From positions 34,122-98,121 of the forward strand of contig DGSK01000029.1 in assembly GCA_002393955.1 (NCBI GenBank): a stretch of DNA of 64,000 nt. The letters run 5' to 3'. The translations under genes were made by a program, and so were the position numbers. The notes beneath the pieces were generated by a model that saw nothing but the letters and a program-made list of their open reading frames with translations, was not told where the DNA came from and did no database searches. Source of the stretch: Lachnospiraceae bacterium UBA4364 (GTDB taxonomy: Bacteria > Bacillota > Clostridia > Lachnospirales > Lachnospiraceae). This document shows positions 1-9,141 of the stretch, in pieces (positions within the stretch are counted from its first letter, which is position 1; the number at the start of each line of letters is the position of its first letter).

Positions 1-543
1 TGGATGGGACGTCCTGAAGAATACAATATTATCGCTCCTTATATGGGGTGTGTTGTGATGTTTGTTTACGACCGTATGGTAGCTGTTTCGAAAGAACGGG
101 TTAAGAAAGGCGCTTATAGTTACGATGTTTCAGCTAATGTATGGCGTTTAACAAGTATGGTCTTGTGTTTGGTGATAGCCGGTTTTCTTTTTAGGATACC
201 TGACGTGGTCTGCTATACTAAAAGAAACCTGGCTGACCGTTCTATAGCAGATTACAGAAAAGTAAAACAGTATCTGCAGATATTTGATGAAAATGTGCCG
301 GAAGGAGCAGATGGTGAAGCAGTAGGCCTCAGAATGATATGTATGAGCCTGGGCAGGGATTTGGAAAGCGATGGACTTGGATGGGGATACAATGAGGAAG
401 AATTGGAAAAGAACTGCCGCGAGAAAGAGTGGCTGATACTGGGAAGCGAAGATGTGGGAATGCCGTTCTTAGAGTTGGACAGAGTCATACACTTTGGTAA
501 GATGGATTATTATTTATATCATAATAAGGAATTTCTTCGTTAA
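1..543 (+). CDS. C-terminal part of a polytopic membrane protein (5' end outside window)
   Basis: The reading frame is open from the first base, so this is the tail of a longer gene. About 180 residues are visible. A hydrophobic stretch lies near residues 11-21, and a clear membrane segment near residues 48-66 (rich in V, L, I, F, ending FRIP). A soluble tail of about 110 residues follows, without a motif I recognise. The pattern of membrane segments followed by a short soluble tail is common in GT-C type glycosyltransferases and in uncharacterised membrane proteins of polysaccharide clusters, and the next gene starts only about 35 bases downstream, which fits one operon. The assignment to glycan synthesis is inference from context only. 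Confidence 0.6.
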   Translation, partial: WMGRPEEYNIIAPYMGCVVMFVYDRMVAVSKERVKKGAYSYDVSANVWRLTSMVLCLVIAGFLFRIPDVVCYTKRNLADRSIADYRKVKQYLQIFDENVPEGADGEAVGLRMICMSLGRDLESDGLGWGYNEEELEKNCREKEWLILGSEDVGMPFLELDRVIHFGKMDYYLYHNKEFLR

Positions 544-577
544 TCCTGCAGGTTAGGTGAGGAAATATGGTATAGCA

Positions 578-1531
578 ATGAGATTAAAAAGATTTTTTAA
601 ACTAGGCCCGGTAGTGTTATTTAAGAAGGTAGTCGGCTATGAGGAAGTATATACAATCGGAATAAGGCCGATGGAAAGCACCGCAGATACGCCTTACAGG
701 TGTGTTCCCTATAAGAAAGATTATTGGTATGCAGATCCTTTGACATTTGAATATGGCGGAAAGCATTACCTGTTTACCGAGGCTTATGACAGAAGGAAAT
801 CTGTCGGAAGTATCGCTGTTTCAGTTATTGATGATAGAGGGCATATTTCAAAGCCCAGGATAATAATAAAGGAAAAATACCATATGTCATATCCATATGT
901 TTTCATGTGGAATGGTGATATATATATGATCCCGGAAACAAGTGCTAATATGACTATCAACCTATACAAATGTGTTGAATTCCCTCTCAGATGGAAGCCG
1001 GAAGCGCAGATGCGGATTGATGAGGTTTTTGTTGATGCGGATGTTTTTGTTATGGGGGATAATGAACTGTGCCTGCTGGGATCCGCAGTAAACAAGGCTG
1101 ATCCGCTTAAGGTAAGGTACAGCAGGTATCGAATTACAAAGAATGAATCAGAATACAGTTGTCACCATGAAGGATATGCTGCTTCTGGATGGAATTATTT
1201 TGACCGAAATGCCGGAAAGCCGGTTGTTATCGATGGTGTTAAATATATACCGACCCAGGAGAGTTCTGAAACGGATTATGGGATTAAAATCAACTTCCGC
1301 AAGTATACAAAAGGATATAATGTAGCTCCTTGTGTATCTGATTCTATTACAGTTGATAACACATGTTTTTCAGCCTGTATAAAGCGTGCAGACATGATAG
1401 GTGTGCATACATATAGCAGGATTGGAAAATTTGAAATAATAGATCTGAGGTATTACAAATTTTCACCGGATACGAATATTAGGCGCATAGGCCATATTTT
1501 CAGCCGATTTGTATCAGGACGGCAAAACTGA
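578..1531 (+). CDS. Beta-propeller glucosamine-inositolphosphorylceramide-transferase-N-terminal-like protein
   Basis: A protein of about 317 residues. Near its start it has the sequence YWYADPLTFEYGGKHYLFTEA, followed by further aromatic- and Asp-rich strand repeats (YPYVFMWNGDIYMIPETS, DADVFVMGDNELCLLGS). This is the pattern of the five-bladed propeller domain first named from plant GIPC transferase GMT1, which is frequent in bacterial polysaccharide and formyltransferase proteins. No catalytic role is proven for the stand-alone domain; sugar binding or glycan modification is the usual suggestion. An in-frame GTG at 557 would add seven residues. I chose the ATG at 578 because GTGAGGAA lies upstream, although the spacing is long. 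The gene sits in the first glycan operon. Confidence 0.6.
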   Translation: MRLKRFFKLGPVVLFKKVVGYEEVYTIGIRPMESTADTPYRCVPYKKDYWYADPLTFEYGGKHYLFTEAYDRRKSVGSIAVSVIDDRGHISKPRIIIKEKYHMSYPYVFMWNGDIYMIPETSANMTINLYKCVEFPLRWKPEAQMRIDEVFVDADVFVMGDNELCLLGSAVNKADPLKVRYSRYRITKNESEYSCHHEGYAASGWNYFDRNAGKPVVIDGVKYIPTQESSETDYGIKINFRKYTKGYNVAPCVSDSITVDNTCFSACIKRADMIGVHTYSRIGKFEIIDLRYYKFSPDTNIRRIGHIFSRFVSGRQN

Positions 1532-1597
1532 TATACTTGCAGATGGTGAATAATACACTTTGGGGCATGGTGATAGTATGCCGGGATTGAATTGATT

Positions 1598-2599
1598 ATG
1601 AGCTTATACTGGAAAACAAGAACCCTTATCAGTGGTGATTACAGGGAAATTGAGAGCAATTACATAGAGTATCATAATAAAAAGGTTATCGAAAAGTATC
1701 GGAATACAAATACTCCGATTTATTGTGATATACGTCTGTACAGTGATGAGGGGGGATTATTTTGCCACTGGCTTAAGGCACTGTCAGGTATAAGCTATAG
1801 CATACGCAATGGCTTTATCCCAGTGATAGATATGCAGACCAAGGAAAACATCCTCATGACCGATAAGGAAAGAAAGCGCATAAATGCATGGGAGTATTTT
1901 TTCCTTCAGCCCGGTGGGATTCATTTTTCGGAAATAAAAGGCAAAAAAAACGTTGTAATACTTGAAAATCCAAGGAGCATGGATGGGATTGGTGAACTGA
2001 TAAGCTCGGAAATCGCTGCTGATTATTGGCGTACGGTCGTTAAACGTTTTATAGCTTTTTCTGGTGAACAGCAGAAAATAGTGGATAACCATATAGATCT
2101 TTTTAATACCGATGATCGCTGGCTGGGAGTATTGGCAAGAGGAACAGATTATCTAAATCCGGCTGTTGGTCATCCGGAGCAGCCACAAGTCGCTGATCTG
2201 GTAGAGAAAATCGATGAAATGAGCGAAAAAAACAACTGTAACAGGTTGTTTGTTGCGACTGAGGATGCTGATATTTTGGATGGATTGAGAGCTGTGTATG
2301 GGAATCGAATGTTCTATTTAGATCAGAAACGTTACCGCGGACAGCAGAAGGATAAACTGGGGCACCTTGATGATTACAAACAGGGTGCCATTGAGATGAA
2401 CAGGATTTATCTTGCAGCTATGTATTATCTTGGAAGATGTGATTGTCTGCTGACCGGTAATACTACAGGAGCGGCTGGTGCGTTTCTGTTTTCTGAAGGT
2501 TATGATGATTTATTTGTCTGGAGCAAGCCATCAGGGGAAATATTGGAGAAGGAAAAAATTATGGAGGCAGCTAATGTTTATGATAATAATAGAAAATAG
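1598..2599 (+). CDS. Fucosyltransferase-like glycosyltransferase (GT23/NodZ-like)
   Basis: About 333 residues. The central motif GVLARGTDY matches the Arg-containing GDP-fucose-binding signature (HxRxGTDY/HVRRGD) of the alpha-1,6-fucosyltransferase/O-fucosyltransferase superfamily. It is followed by a conserved RLFVATEDADIL segment, as in NodZ-like proteins, and a late TGNTTGAAGAF segment equivalent to the terminal S/T-rich donor-binding loop. I infer that it adds a deoxyhexose, probably fucose, to a lipid-linked oligosaccharide in the cytoplasm. A TTG at 1592 lies two codons upstream, but ATG 1598 is the more likely start. It lies about 66 bases after the propeller-protein gene, in the same direction. 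Confidence 0.65.
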   Translation: MSLYWKTRTLISGDYREIESNYIEYHNKKVIEKYRNTNTPIYCDIRLYSDEGGLFCHWLKALSGISYSIRNGFIPVIDMQTKENILMTDKERKRINAWEYFFLQPGGIHFSEIKGKKNVVILENPRSMDGIGELISSEIAADYWRTVVKRFIAFSGEQQKIVDNHIDLFNTDDRWLGVLARGTDYLNPAVGHPEQPQVADLVEKIDEMSEKNNCNRLFVATEDADILDGLRAVYGNRMFYLDQKRYRGQQKDKLGHLDDYKQGAIEMNRIYLAAMYYLGRCDCLLTGNTTGAAGAFLFSEGYDDLFVWSKPSGEILEKEKIMEAANVYDNNRK

Positions 2600-2641
2600 C
2601 ACGTATATCATGAACAATTTGAATAAGTGGAGAGATATGCT

Positions 2642-3874
2642 GTGAGAGTAATCCATCTTTCAACTGAAGATCAATATGGTGCTGGAAGAACGGCTGTTAG
2701 AATAAGTGATGCTGTCAGATATCAGGGGATAGATTCTGATGTTTATGTAATTAGACATGGCATGGGTTCATATGGTTATGAAATCCATCGCGGCGTATAT
2801 GAGCAGATTAAGGCTGTAATAGACATCAAGCGTGATGAGATGAAGGTTGCTAAGTATTCTGAACGGGCATTATTTAATCCGGCAGGGGGAGGAATAGATT
2901 TTAGTAAAGCAGAGTTCATCAGAGAAGCAGACGTCATAAATCTGCATTGGGTTAATTATGGTGTCTGGTCACAGAAACTGATGTGTCTGTTAGCTAAGTT
3001 AAAAAAACCGATAGTTTGGACTATGCATGATATGTGGCCGTTTACAGGCGGATGCCACTGTGATGAAAACTGTGGCAGATACTCTAAAGCCTGTGGGACG
3101 TGTCCGGTGCTTCAAAGTAATGATGTAAATGATATTTCGGCAAAGTCATTAAGCATAAAGTCCAAATTATACGCGCAGAATAATATAACGTTTGTAGGAC
3201 CGAGCAGGTGGATGACTGAATCAGCTAATAACAGTGCAGTAATAAGGAATAATAATCTGTCATGCGTAAATATAGGAAATCCGATATCAGGGGATGAATT
3301 TATTCCCCGTGATAAAAATGAATGTTTTAAACTAATAAGGCTTAATACTAAAAAGAAAGTGATCCTTTTTGGGGCGGTTAATGCTACCTCTGACCGAAAT
3401 AAAGGATTTGAAAACCTGAAAAAAGCCCTTTCAAAACTGGATAGATCAAAGTATCTTCTGCTTATTTTTGGCGGAAATATAAAAGGTGATTTTGCGGGCT
3501 TCGAAACTGTGAGTACAGGTTTTATATCTGATGATCTGCATCTGTCATTGATATATAATGTAGCTGATGTTTTTGTAGCACCGTCTTTTCAGGACAATCT
3601 TCCGAATACTGTGATGGAGGCGCTTTGCTGCGGCGTCCCGGTAGCGGCATTCAATATTGGTGGTATGCCCGATATGATAATTCCCGGAGAAAACGGTTAT
3701 CTTGCAGGTCCTTATGATTGTGATGATCTGGCAGGCGGCATTAAGGAGTGTGCGAATCGCATATATGATCGTGACAGTATCAGTAACTGTATAAGAAGAA
3801 AATACTCAGCAGAGAGTATAGGGGAGCTGTATAAGGATCTGTATTTTAGGATACTCCAAGGTAATAATTCATGA
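2642..3874 (+). CDS. GT4 family glycosyltransferase
   Basis: A retaining GT-B enzyme of about 410 residues. The N-terminal Rossmann domain begins VIHLST and contains GAGRTA. A Cys-rich patch around residues 135-155 (WPFTGGCHCDENC, then ACGTCPVL) is typical of the WcaC-like subgroup of GT4 (MHDMWxxTGGC). The C-terminal domain carries the nucleotide-sugar Ex7E-type signature near DNLPNTVMEALCCGVPVAAF. The GTG at 2642 is chosen because GGAGAGA sits seven bases upstream; an in-frame GTG at 2627 overlaps that ribosome binding site. The sugar specificity cannot be read from sequence. It lies between the fucosyltransferase-like gene and the ATP-grasp gene. Confidence 0.85.
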   Translation: MRVIHLSTEDQYGAGRTAVRISDAVRYQGIDSDVYVIRHGMGSYGYEIHRGVYEQIKAVIDIKRDEMKVAKYSERALFNPAGGGIDFSKAEFIREADVINLHWVNYGVWSQKLMCLLAKLKKPIVWTMHDMWPFTGGCHCDENCGRYSKACGTCPVLQSNDVNDISAKSLSIKSKLYAQNNITFVGPSRWMTESANNSAVIRNNNLSCVNIGNPISGDEFIPRDKNECFKLIRLNTKKKVILFGAVNATSDRNKGFENLKKALSKLDRSKYLLLIFGGNIKGDFAGFETVSTGFISDDLHLSLIYNVADVFVAPSFQDNLPNTVMEALCCGVPVAAFNIGGMPDMIIPGENGYLAGPYDCDDLAGGIKECANRIYDRDSISNCIRRKYSAESIGELYKDLYFRILQGNNS

Positions 3875-3902
3875 ATGACGTAAACATTAAAAGGGGGTTG
3901 AG

Positions 3903-5183
3903 GTGAATAGGAGAAAAAATGTACTGGTATTTCCGGCTGGATCGGAAATTGCGCATGAAATATATGATGCACTTAAGTTTTCTAAGTTTGTATCGCTGTT
4001 TGGCGGAACAAGTGAGGATAATCATGCAAAATACTGGTTCAAAAATATTATCGATGATTTTCCGAGTATTTATGAGGAAGGATTTATCGATTATTTGAAC
4101 AGAGCTATTGATGAACATCATATAGACTATGTATATCCGGCTTTGGATAGTGTTTGTCTTTTTTTGAGTCAGAATATGTCTAAAATTAATGCAAAAGTTG
4201 TTATTGCTGACTACAAAACAACAAGCTTGTGCAGATCAAAATCAGATACGTATAAGTTTTTTAATGACGAATCTTTTATTCCCAGGGTTTATGAAAACAT
4301 TGAAGATGTAAGGGATTTTCCTGTGTTTATAAAGCCTAAAATGGGTGAGGGAGCAAAAGGGGCTGTCATAATAGGTGATAAAAAGGACCTGACCCATTAT
4401 TACAATGAAAATGTAGTGGTTTGCGAGTATCTTCCAGGAGATGAATATACGGTAGATTGTTACACAAATAAGGATGGAAAACTCCTGTCTTTAAAAATGC
4501 GCAGCAGAGAAAGAATAAAAGCAGGAATCGCCGTTCGGTCTAATCATGTTGAGATAAATGATGAAGTAATACACATTGCTGAGACGATTAATTCAAGGCT
4601 GGATTTTTTTGGTGCATGGTTTTTCCAGGTAAAAAGGGATAATAATAATAAATTGAAATTACTGGAGATTTCTCCTCGAATCCCAGGTACAATGGGAATC
4701 TCCAGAAATAAGGGAATAAATTATCCTCTTTTGACCATAATGGAGATGGAAGGCTACGATGTTGAAATACAGGAAAATAATTACACAATTCAAATAGACA
4801 GATGCTTTAAGAGTGAATTCATGCTTGATCTGGTTTATGAAAATGTTTATGTTGATTATGATGATACATTGATTATAGATGGTAAGGTTAATAATTATCT
4901 GATGTTTTTTTTGTATCAGTGTGTTAATGAAGGGAAAAAGATTTTTCTGTTGTCGAAGCATATAGGTGATATTTTTGAGGATTTAGCTAAATACAGAATT
5001 GATAAAAATATTTTTGATGAGATTTATGTGTTAAATAGGGAAGATGAAAAGATTGAGTATATAAAAGGTGATAAATGTATTTTCATAGATGATTCTTTTG
5101 CCGAAAGAAAAAAATTTATCAGCAAAGGTATTCCTGCTTTTGATCTTGACATGATAGAGAGTCTGGTTGATTGGAGGCGTTAA
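3903..5183 (+). CDS. ATP-grasp ligase fused to a C-terminal HAD-like domain
   Basis: 426 residues. Residues 1-105 form a Rossmann-like pre-ATP-grasp domain (VLVFPAGSEIAHEI). Residues 105-290 are an ATP-grasp domain: FIKPKMGEGAKGAVII binds the nucleotide, VCEYLPGDEYTVDCY is the central segment, and LLEISPRIPGTMG supplies the Mg2+-binding Glu. Residues 310-426 look like a HAD fold with VDYDDTLI (DxDxT motif I), FLLSK (motif II) and CIFIDDSFAER (motif IV). The pair resembles CarB-like ATP-grasp proteins of capsule clusters, but the appended HAD is unusual. It probably ligates a carboxylate to an amine on a sugar or amino acid and dephosphorylates a related intermediate; this is inference. The GTG start follows GGGGGTTGAGG. 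Its pyruvyl transferase neighbour starts three bases after the stop. Confidence 0.75.
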   Translation: MNRRKNVLVFPAGSEIAHEIYDALKFSKFVSLFGGTSEDNHAKYWFKNIIDDFPSIYEEGFIDYLNRAIDEHHIDYVYPALDSVCLFLSQNMSKINAKVVIADYKTTSLCRSKSDTYKFFNDESFIPRVYENIEDVRDFPVFIKPKMGEGAKGAVIIGDKKDLTHYYNENVVVCEYLPGDEYTVDCYTNKDGKLLSLKMRSRERIKAGIAVRSNHVEINDEVIHIAETINSRLDFFGAWFFQVKRDNNNKLKLLEISPRIPGTMGISRNKGINYPLLTIMEMEGYDVEIQENNYTIQIDRCFKSEFMLDLVYENVYVDYDDTLIIDGKVNNYLMFFLYQCVNEGKKIFLLSKHIGDIFEDLAKYRIDKNIFDEIYVLNREDEKIEYIKGDKCIFIDDSFAERKKFISKGIPAFDLDMIESLVDWRR

Positions 5184-5186
5184 TCT

Positions 5187-6461
5187 ATGATTGTTGCATT
5201 CACTGGACCCTATGGCGATAACAATTTTGGAGATTATATGATGCTGGTCAATAATCTCCTTGATTTTTTGTCGCAAAATAGACAGATAAGCGGTTTGGTA
5301 GTTTTCTCTTATGAAAAAGAAAACTTAGAAGCAGTATTAAGAAAATACATTCCTGATACCAGATTAGAGATAATTTGTATTGAGAGTTTGATAGAGTATG
5401 AGAACTGTGTCTCAGAAAAGTTTGAGATCAGGTATAAATATCCCCAATATGATAGGAATGGGATATTGTCTTCTGTTAGAAATCTGTCAGAAGTGGATGC
5501 TGCTGTTTCATCTGTGGATGTGATGGTTTTAAGCGGCGGCGGCTGTATGAATTACTATTGGCTTGCGGACCATAGGTTATGGAAATTATATTCAATTATT
5601 ACACCACTTATATTGGCAAAAAAATACAAAAAAAAGTGTGTGACCATGGCAAATACTTTTGGGCCATTTGGGAAAGCGGATGTTTTTTTTAGAGAATTTT
5701 TTAAAGATATATGTTTTGACAGCCTGTGCGTGCGTGATCTGGTTTATTCACGCAAGGAATTATCAAGTATAGGTATATCGGATGATATTTACGATAGTTG
5801 TGATGATTTTGCAATTGTCAAAAATATACAGGTGAAAAAAAAGCTTGAGAAGCGAGAGTATTTTGTACTTGAACTATACTGTTCGATAGAAGATATAAAA
5901 AAATATGCACAATTCATAGAAACATTTGCAAAAAAAATAAAGCGTGATTCTGGGTATGATATGTTTTATTTACCGATTGCTCCGGGATTTGGCGGGGAAA
6001 AACAGGGGCAGTGCCTTTATGGGATGCTTGGCAGTATGGTTAAGCTTGAACCGATAAATGGATTTGCTAAATTCGAAGATGTTGAAGAAATAATCCGTGG
6101 TGCTAAATTTGTCATATGTGACAGATATCATTTATTTGTACGTTCCATTATGAATAAGATTGCTTGCATACAATGGCTTAGAATGATAGATGGCTCAGAT
6201 GTATATTATAGAAATAAGTGTGTTGGCTTTTTGGAGAGTTTGTATGGGACAGAGAATAAAGCAGACTTTGATAAGTACTTTACCACTGATTCATTGGTTG
6301 AAATATTAAGTAATGATAATTCATTTTATGAAAAGATAAATTTTCAAAAGACTTATTTAACATCAACAGAACAGAAAGATATTGACAGAATCAGAAGTAC
6401 TTACATCCATGATATTTTAGAAGTTTTTAGTAGCAATACTGGTGAATTAGATGATGAATAG
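5187..6461 (+). CDS. Polysaccharide pyruvyl transferase family protein
   Basis: 424 residues. The N-terminal GPYGDNNFGDYMM, the SGGGCMNYYW segment near residue 117 and the later CDRYHLFVRSIM segment (the conserved R/H pair seen as DRLHG in other members) are hallmarks of the CsaB/WcaK pyruvyl transferase family. These enzymes transfer the enolpyruvyl group of PEP to form ketal-pyruvylated sugars on secondary cell wall polymers or exopolysaccharides. Some family members in capsule loci have unclear activity. The gene starts three bases after the ATP-grasp/HAD gene and overlaps the next GT by 11 bases, so the three are translationally linked. The DNA here is noticeably A+T-rich. Confidence 0.85.
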   Translation: MIVAFTGPYGDNNFGDYMMLVNNLLDFLSQNRQISGLVVFSYEKENLEAVLRKYIPDTRLEIICIESLIEYENCVSEKFEIRYKYPQYDRNGILSSVRNLSEVDAAVSSVDVMVLSGGGCMNYYWLADHRLWKLYSIITPLILAKKYKKKCVTMANTFGPFGKADVFFREFFKDICFDSLCVRDLVYSRKELSSIGISDDIYDSCDDFAIVKNIQVKKKLEKREYFVLELYCSIEDIKKYAQFIETFAKKIKRDSGYDMFYLPIAPGFGGEKQGQCLYGMLGSMVKLEPINGFAKFEDVEEIIRGAKFVICDRYHLFVRSIMNKIACIQWLRMIDGSDVYYRNKCVGFLESLYGTENKADFDKYFTTDSLVEILSNDNSFYEKINFQKTYLTSTEQKDIDRIRSTYIHDILEVFSSNTGELDDE

Positions 6462-7434
6462 TGACTGTATGGAACAATTTGCTCCGGTTGCGATACATAC
6501 TCTTAACAGATATGAACATTTAAAAAAATGTATTGAATCGCTGGCTAAAAATAAGTTGGCTCAAAAAACCGAGCTGTTTATTTCTGTAGATTATCCTCCA
6601 AATGAGAAATATAGGAATGGGTATGAAAAGGTTGTGGAATTTGTTAGCTCCGGCATAAAAGGATTTGCTGGTGTTAATGTCTATATTCAGGAAACAAATC
6701 TGGGATCAGCAAGAAATTCTCTTTTTTTAAATGAAGAAGTTTTTAAGAAATATGACAGGATTATCAAATCTGAGGATGATAATGTTTTTTCCGTAAATTT
6801 TCTTGAATATATGAACATGTATCTCGACAAGTATTCTGAAGATAGTTCAATATATGCCGTATGTGGATATGTATATCCTGTGTGTTTAAAGGATTTGAAG
6901 GGGGAAACTTTTAAATCTGATATGTTCAGTGCATGGGGGTACGGAACATGGAAAGCAAAGATGGATGCTCGAAAATCCTTTGGAATTGATGACATAAGAA
7001 ATGCTGTATTGGATGGTAAATATGCCAGAATCTGGAGAAAGCGTAACAGACATATATATAACGAGGCTGTATATGTTGCTGCTGGCAAGCATTACTACTA
7101 TCGGGGAGAAAAAGCCGGAGATTTTGTGAATTTTCCGGATTTTATGCTATGTATTTATCTATACATAAGTGGTAAGTATGTGATAGTGCCGGCGTATTCA
7201 AAGGTGAGGAATATAGGAAATGACGGCACCGGTGAACATTGCAATGATAAGTCAGAGGATTTGTATGCTGCGCAGGGACTGGATGAGAGAAATGGTTTTG
7301 AGGATTGTCCTGATGCCGAGAGCCTGTCTGACCGTGACAGATATGTGATAGAAAATTATGTAAAGGCTGACTTGAGGTCAAATGTAATGGTTGATCTTAT
7401 TCGGTTAAAAATGATATTAAATAGTATTATATAG
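6451..7434 (+). CDS. GT-A glycosyltransferase, GNT-I/GT2-like
   Basis: 327 residues. It begins APVAIHTLNRYEHLKKCIESL, a GT-A start. The acidic metal/nucleotide site reads KSEDDNVFSVNFLEYM around residue 110, followed by SAWGYGTWKAKMD. The same order (EDDVV..., then WGWATWARAW) occurs in the gene at 51986, so both belong to one subfamily related to the GNT-I/GT2 enzymes. Substrate unknown. The gene overlaps the pyruvyl transferase by 11 bases and ends the first tight gene string; a promoter-like sequence follows at 7445. Two adjacent ATG codons (6451, 6454) are possible starts. Confidence 0.75.
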   Translation: MMNSDCMEQFAPVAIHTLNRYEHLKKCIESLAKNKLAQKTELFISVDYPPNEKYRNGYEKVVEFVSSGIKGFAGVNVYIQETNLGSARNSLFLNEEVFKKYDRIIKSEDDNVFSVNFLEYMNMYLDKYSEDSSIYAVCGYVYPVCLKDLKGETFKSDMFSAWGYGTWKAKMDARKSFGIDDIRNAVLDGKYARIWRKRNRHIYNEAVYVAAGKHYYYRGEKAGDFVNFPDFMLCIYLYISGKYVIVPAYSKVRNIGNDGTGEHCNDKSEDLYAAQGLDERNGFEDCPDAESLSDRDRYVIENYVKADLRSNVMVDLIRLKMILNSII

Positions 7435-7444
7435 ATTTCGTTTT

Positions 7445-7474
7445 TTGATTTGGATATTGGGAATATGATAAAAT
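7445..7474 (+). promoter_or_regulatory. Putative sigma-A promoter upstream of the KpsC-like gene
   Basis: TTGATT and TAAAAT are separated by 18 bases, with a TGA extended -10 element directly before the -10. It lies in the 86-base gap between the GT ending at 7434 and the gene starting at 7521. It would start a second transcription unit containing the KpsC/S-like gene and the ABC transporter. Confidence 0.4.
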
Positions 7475-7520
7475 ACGGACTATTGATAATATAATGCAAT
7501 ATTAGGAAATGGCTTGTTGA

Positions 7521-9131
7521 ATGAAAAAAGAAGATTTTCCAATAAGCAGCGAAGTGCTTAAAAAATGGATAGAGAGCAACAGGAAGAATATTAAAAATGC
7601 AGGCCGGAAAGATGCGAAAAAATACATTTATATAAATCTTTCTATGGTGCGGTTACAGACTGCTTGGATATTGCCTAAGATTTTATTTGCTCTAGGAATG
7701 GCAGAAAAGTCTCATGCAAAAGTGATTGCGCTGACTTGGCATAGAAATGAAGAGTTTGAGGGACTTTTGGCTTCTTATGGCATAGAAATGAAGAGTCTTG
7801 AAGATATTTGCCGAAGTGATATGAGGGCTTTATTCTCTTCAGGCTTAAAAACTCTGGGGTTACTGCTGAGAGGCGGCAGTGGAGAGTTTTTGAAGGGGCT
7901 GAAGTATGGGAAAATACCGATAGGGTGTGCCATATATGAGGACATACTTCGTACTTCGGATATTTCAACTATAAGAACTGTCTATAATTATACATGTATA
8001 AAAAAAATATTACATTTGTTATGGATGATATCTTCGCTGGATCATTATCTGACAGATCATCCTCCCCTATTCTGTGTATCTGATGACCTTGCATATCATG
8101 AAGGCGCACAGTTGGCGCTGTTTCACGAGCATGGCGCGGCCATAAGAAATGTAAGCAATACCGGCATGGGAAAGGTTGAGTTTGACGAAAATCTTCGCAC
8201 CATTCGTTGGCAGTACATGGATCATCAATATTGTCTTGAACACCTTCAGGATGCTGGCGGAGAAGAGGTAACAGCTGCTGAAAAGTATCTGGATGAGCGT
8301 TTCCAGGGAAAGAATGGCCGTAATATTGATAAAGGTGCTTTTGCTGGGAAAAAGGTATGGAGCAGGGAAGATGGGATTAAGGAGCTGGGACTTGATCCCA
8401 AAAAGAAAAATATTGTGATCATGGCTCATACTTTTACTGATGCGGTATTTAACTACGGAGATACTTTTTTTAGGGATTATTATGACTGGACGGAGCAGAC
8501 GCTTCGCATAGCTGGGACTGTTGATGATGTGAATTGGGTACTAAAGCCTCATCCTACAAGGAAAGCGTATCATGAGTCACGGGATTCAATCGAAAAAATG
8601 TATGAAAGATACAAAACGGATTCTATTTTTATCCTTTCTGATGAGGTGAGTGCTGAGAGTATTAAAAATTTCGCTGATGCAATTATTACCATAGGCGGCA
8701 GCGCTGGTGGAGAATTTGCCTGTTATGGTGTACCGGTTGTGATAGTGGGTTTTCCCTATTACAGGGGATTTGGTTATACTTTAGAACCTAAGTCATTATC
8801 ACAATATGAAAGCTGTTTGAAGAAAATTAAAAGAATTAAGCCGTTAAGTGACGAACAGGTAATTACTGCCAAGAAAGTATTTTACATACAAAATGTGTTG
8901 AAAAAAGAAAAAACGTCTGTTGCCTTTGATGATGATTTTGCAAAGCTTATTCGGAATGGTTACACGAAGATGCTGGATGAAATGGCATTGGAATATTTTG
9001 AGAAAAATGACGGAACTGTGAAATATAATGATATGGTAACTCTGGATGCAATTGAATTTCTTGAAAGCTGTGATTATGAAGAAACTGATTTTTACCGTGC
9101 AGGAGTTGAACATTACGCAAGATTGTTCTAA
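7521..9131 (+). CDS. KpsC/KpsS-like capsular polysaccharide biosynthesis protein
   Basis: 536 residues. The C-terminal half carries the features of the Capsule_synth (KpsC/KpsS) and related GT-B-like families: a VNWVLKPHPTRK segment near residue 340, then a late IITIGGSAGGEFACYGVPVVIVGFPYYRGFG segment (shown here as the key pattern Ser-x-Gly-Gly-Glu, then Gly-x-Pro-Val). The middle contains HEHGAAIRNVSNTGMG. KpsC and KpsS add beta-Kdo to a lipid acceptor; in Gram-positive bacteria the members are mostly uncharacterised, so the substrate is unknown. The ABC transporter gene follows after ten bases, so this may be a GT whose product that transporter moves. Confidence 0.6.
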   Translation: MKKEDFPISSEVLKKWIESNRKNIKNAGRKDAKKYIYINLSMVRLQTAWILPKILFALGMAEKSHAKVIALTWHRNEEFEGLLASYGIEMKSLEDICRSDMRALFSSGLKTLGLLLRGGSGEFLKGLKYGKIPIGCAIYEDILRTSDISTIRTVYNYTCIKKILHLLWMISSLDHYLTDHPPLFCVSDDLAYHEGAQLALFHEHGAAIRNVSNTGMGKVEFDENLRTIRWQYMDHQYCLEHLQDAGGEEVTAAEKYLDERFQGKNGRNIDKGAFAGKKVWSREDGIKELGLDPKKKNIVIMAHTFTDAVFNYGDTFFRDYYDWTEQTLRIAGTVDDVNWVLKPHPTRKAYHESRDSIEKMYERYKTDSIFILSDEVSAESIKNFADAIITIGGSAGGEFACYGVPVVIVGFPYYRGFGYTLEPKSLSQYESCLKKIKRIKPLSDEQVITAKKVFYIQNVLKKEKTSVAFDDDFAKLIRNGYTKMLDEMALEYFEKNDGTVKYNDMVTLDAIEFLESCDYEETDFYRAGVEHYARLF

Positions 9132-9141
9132 GGATGAATAA

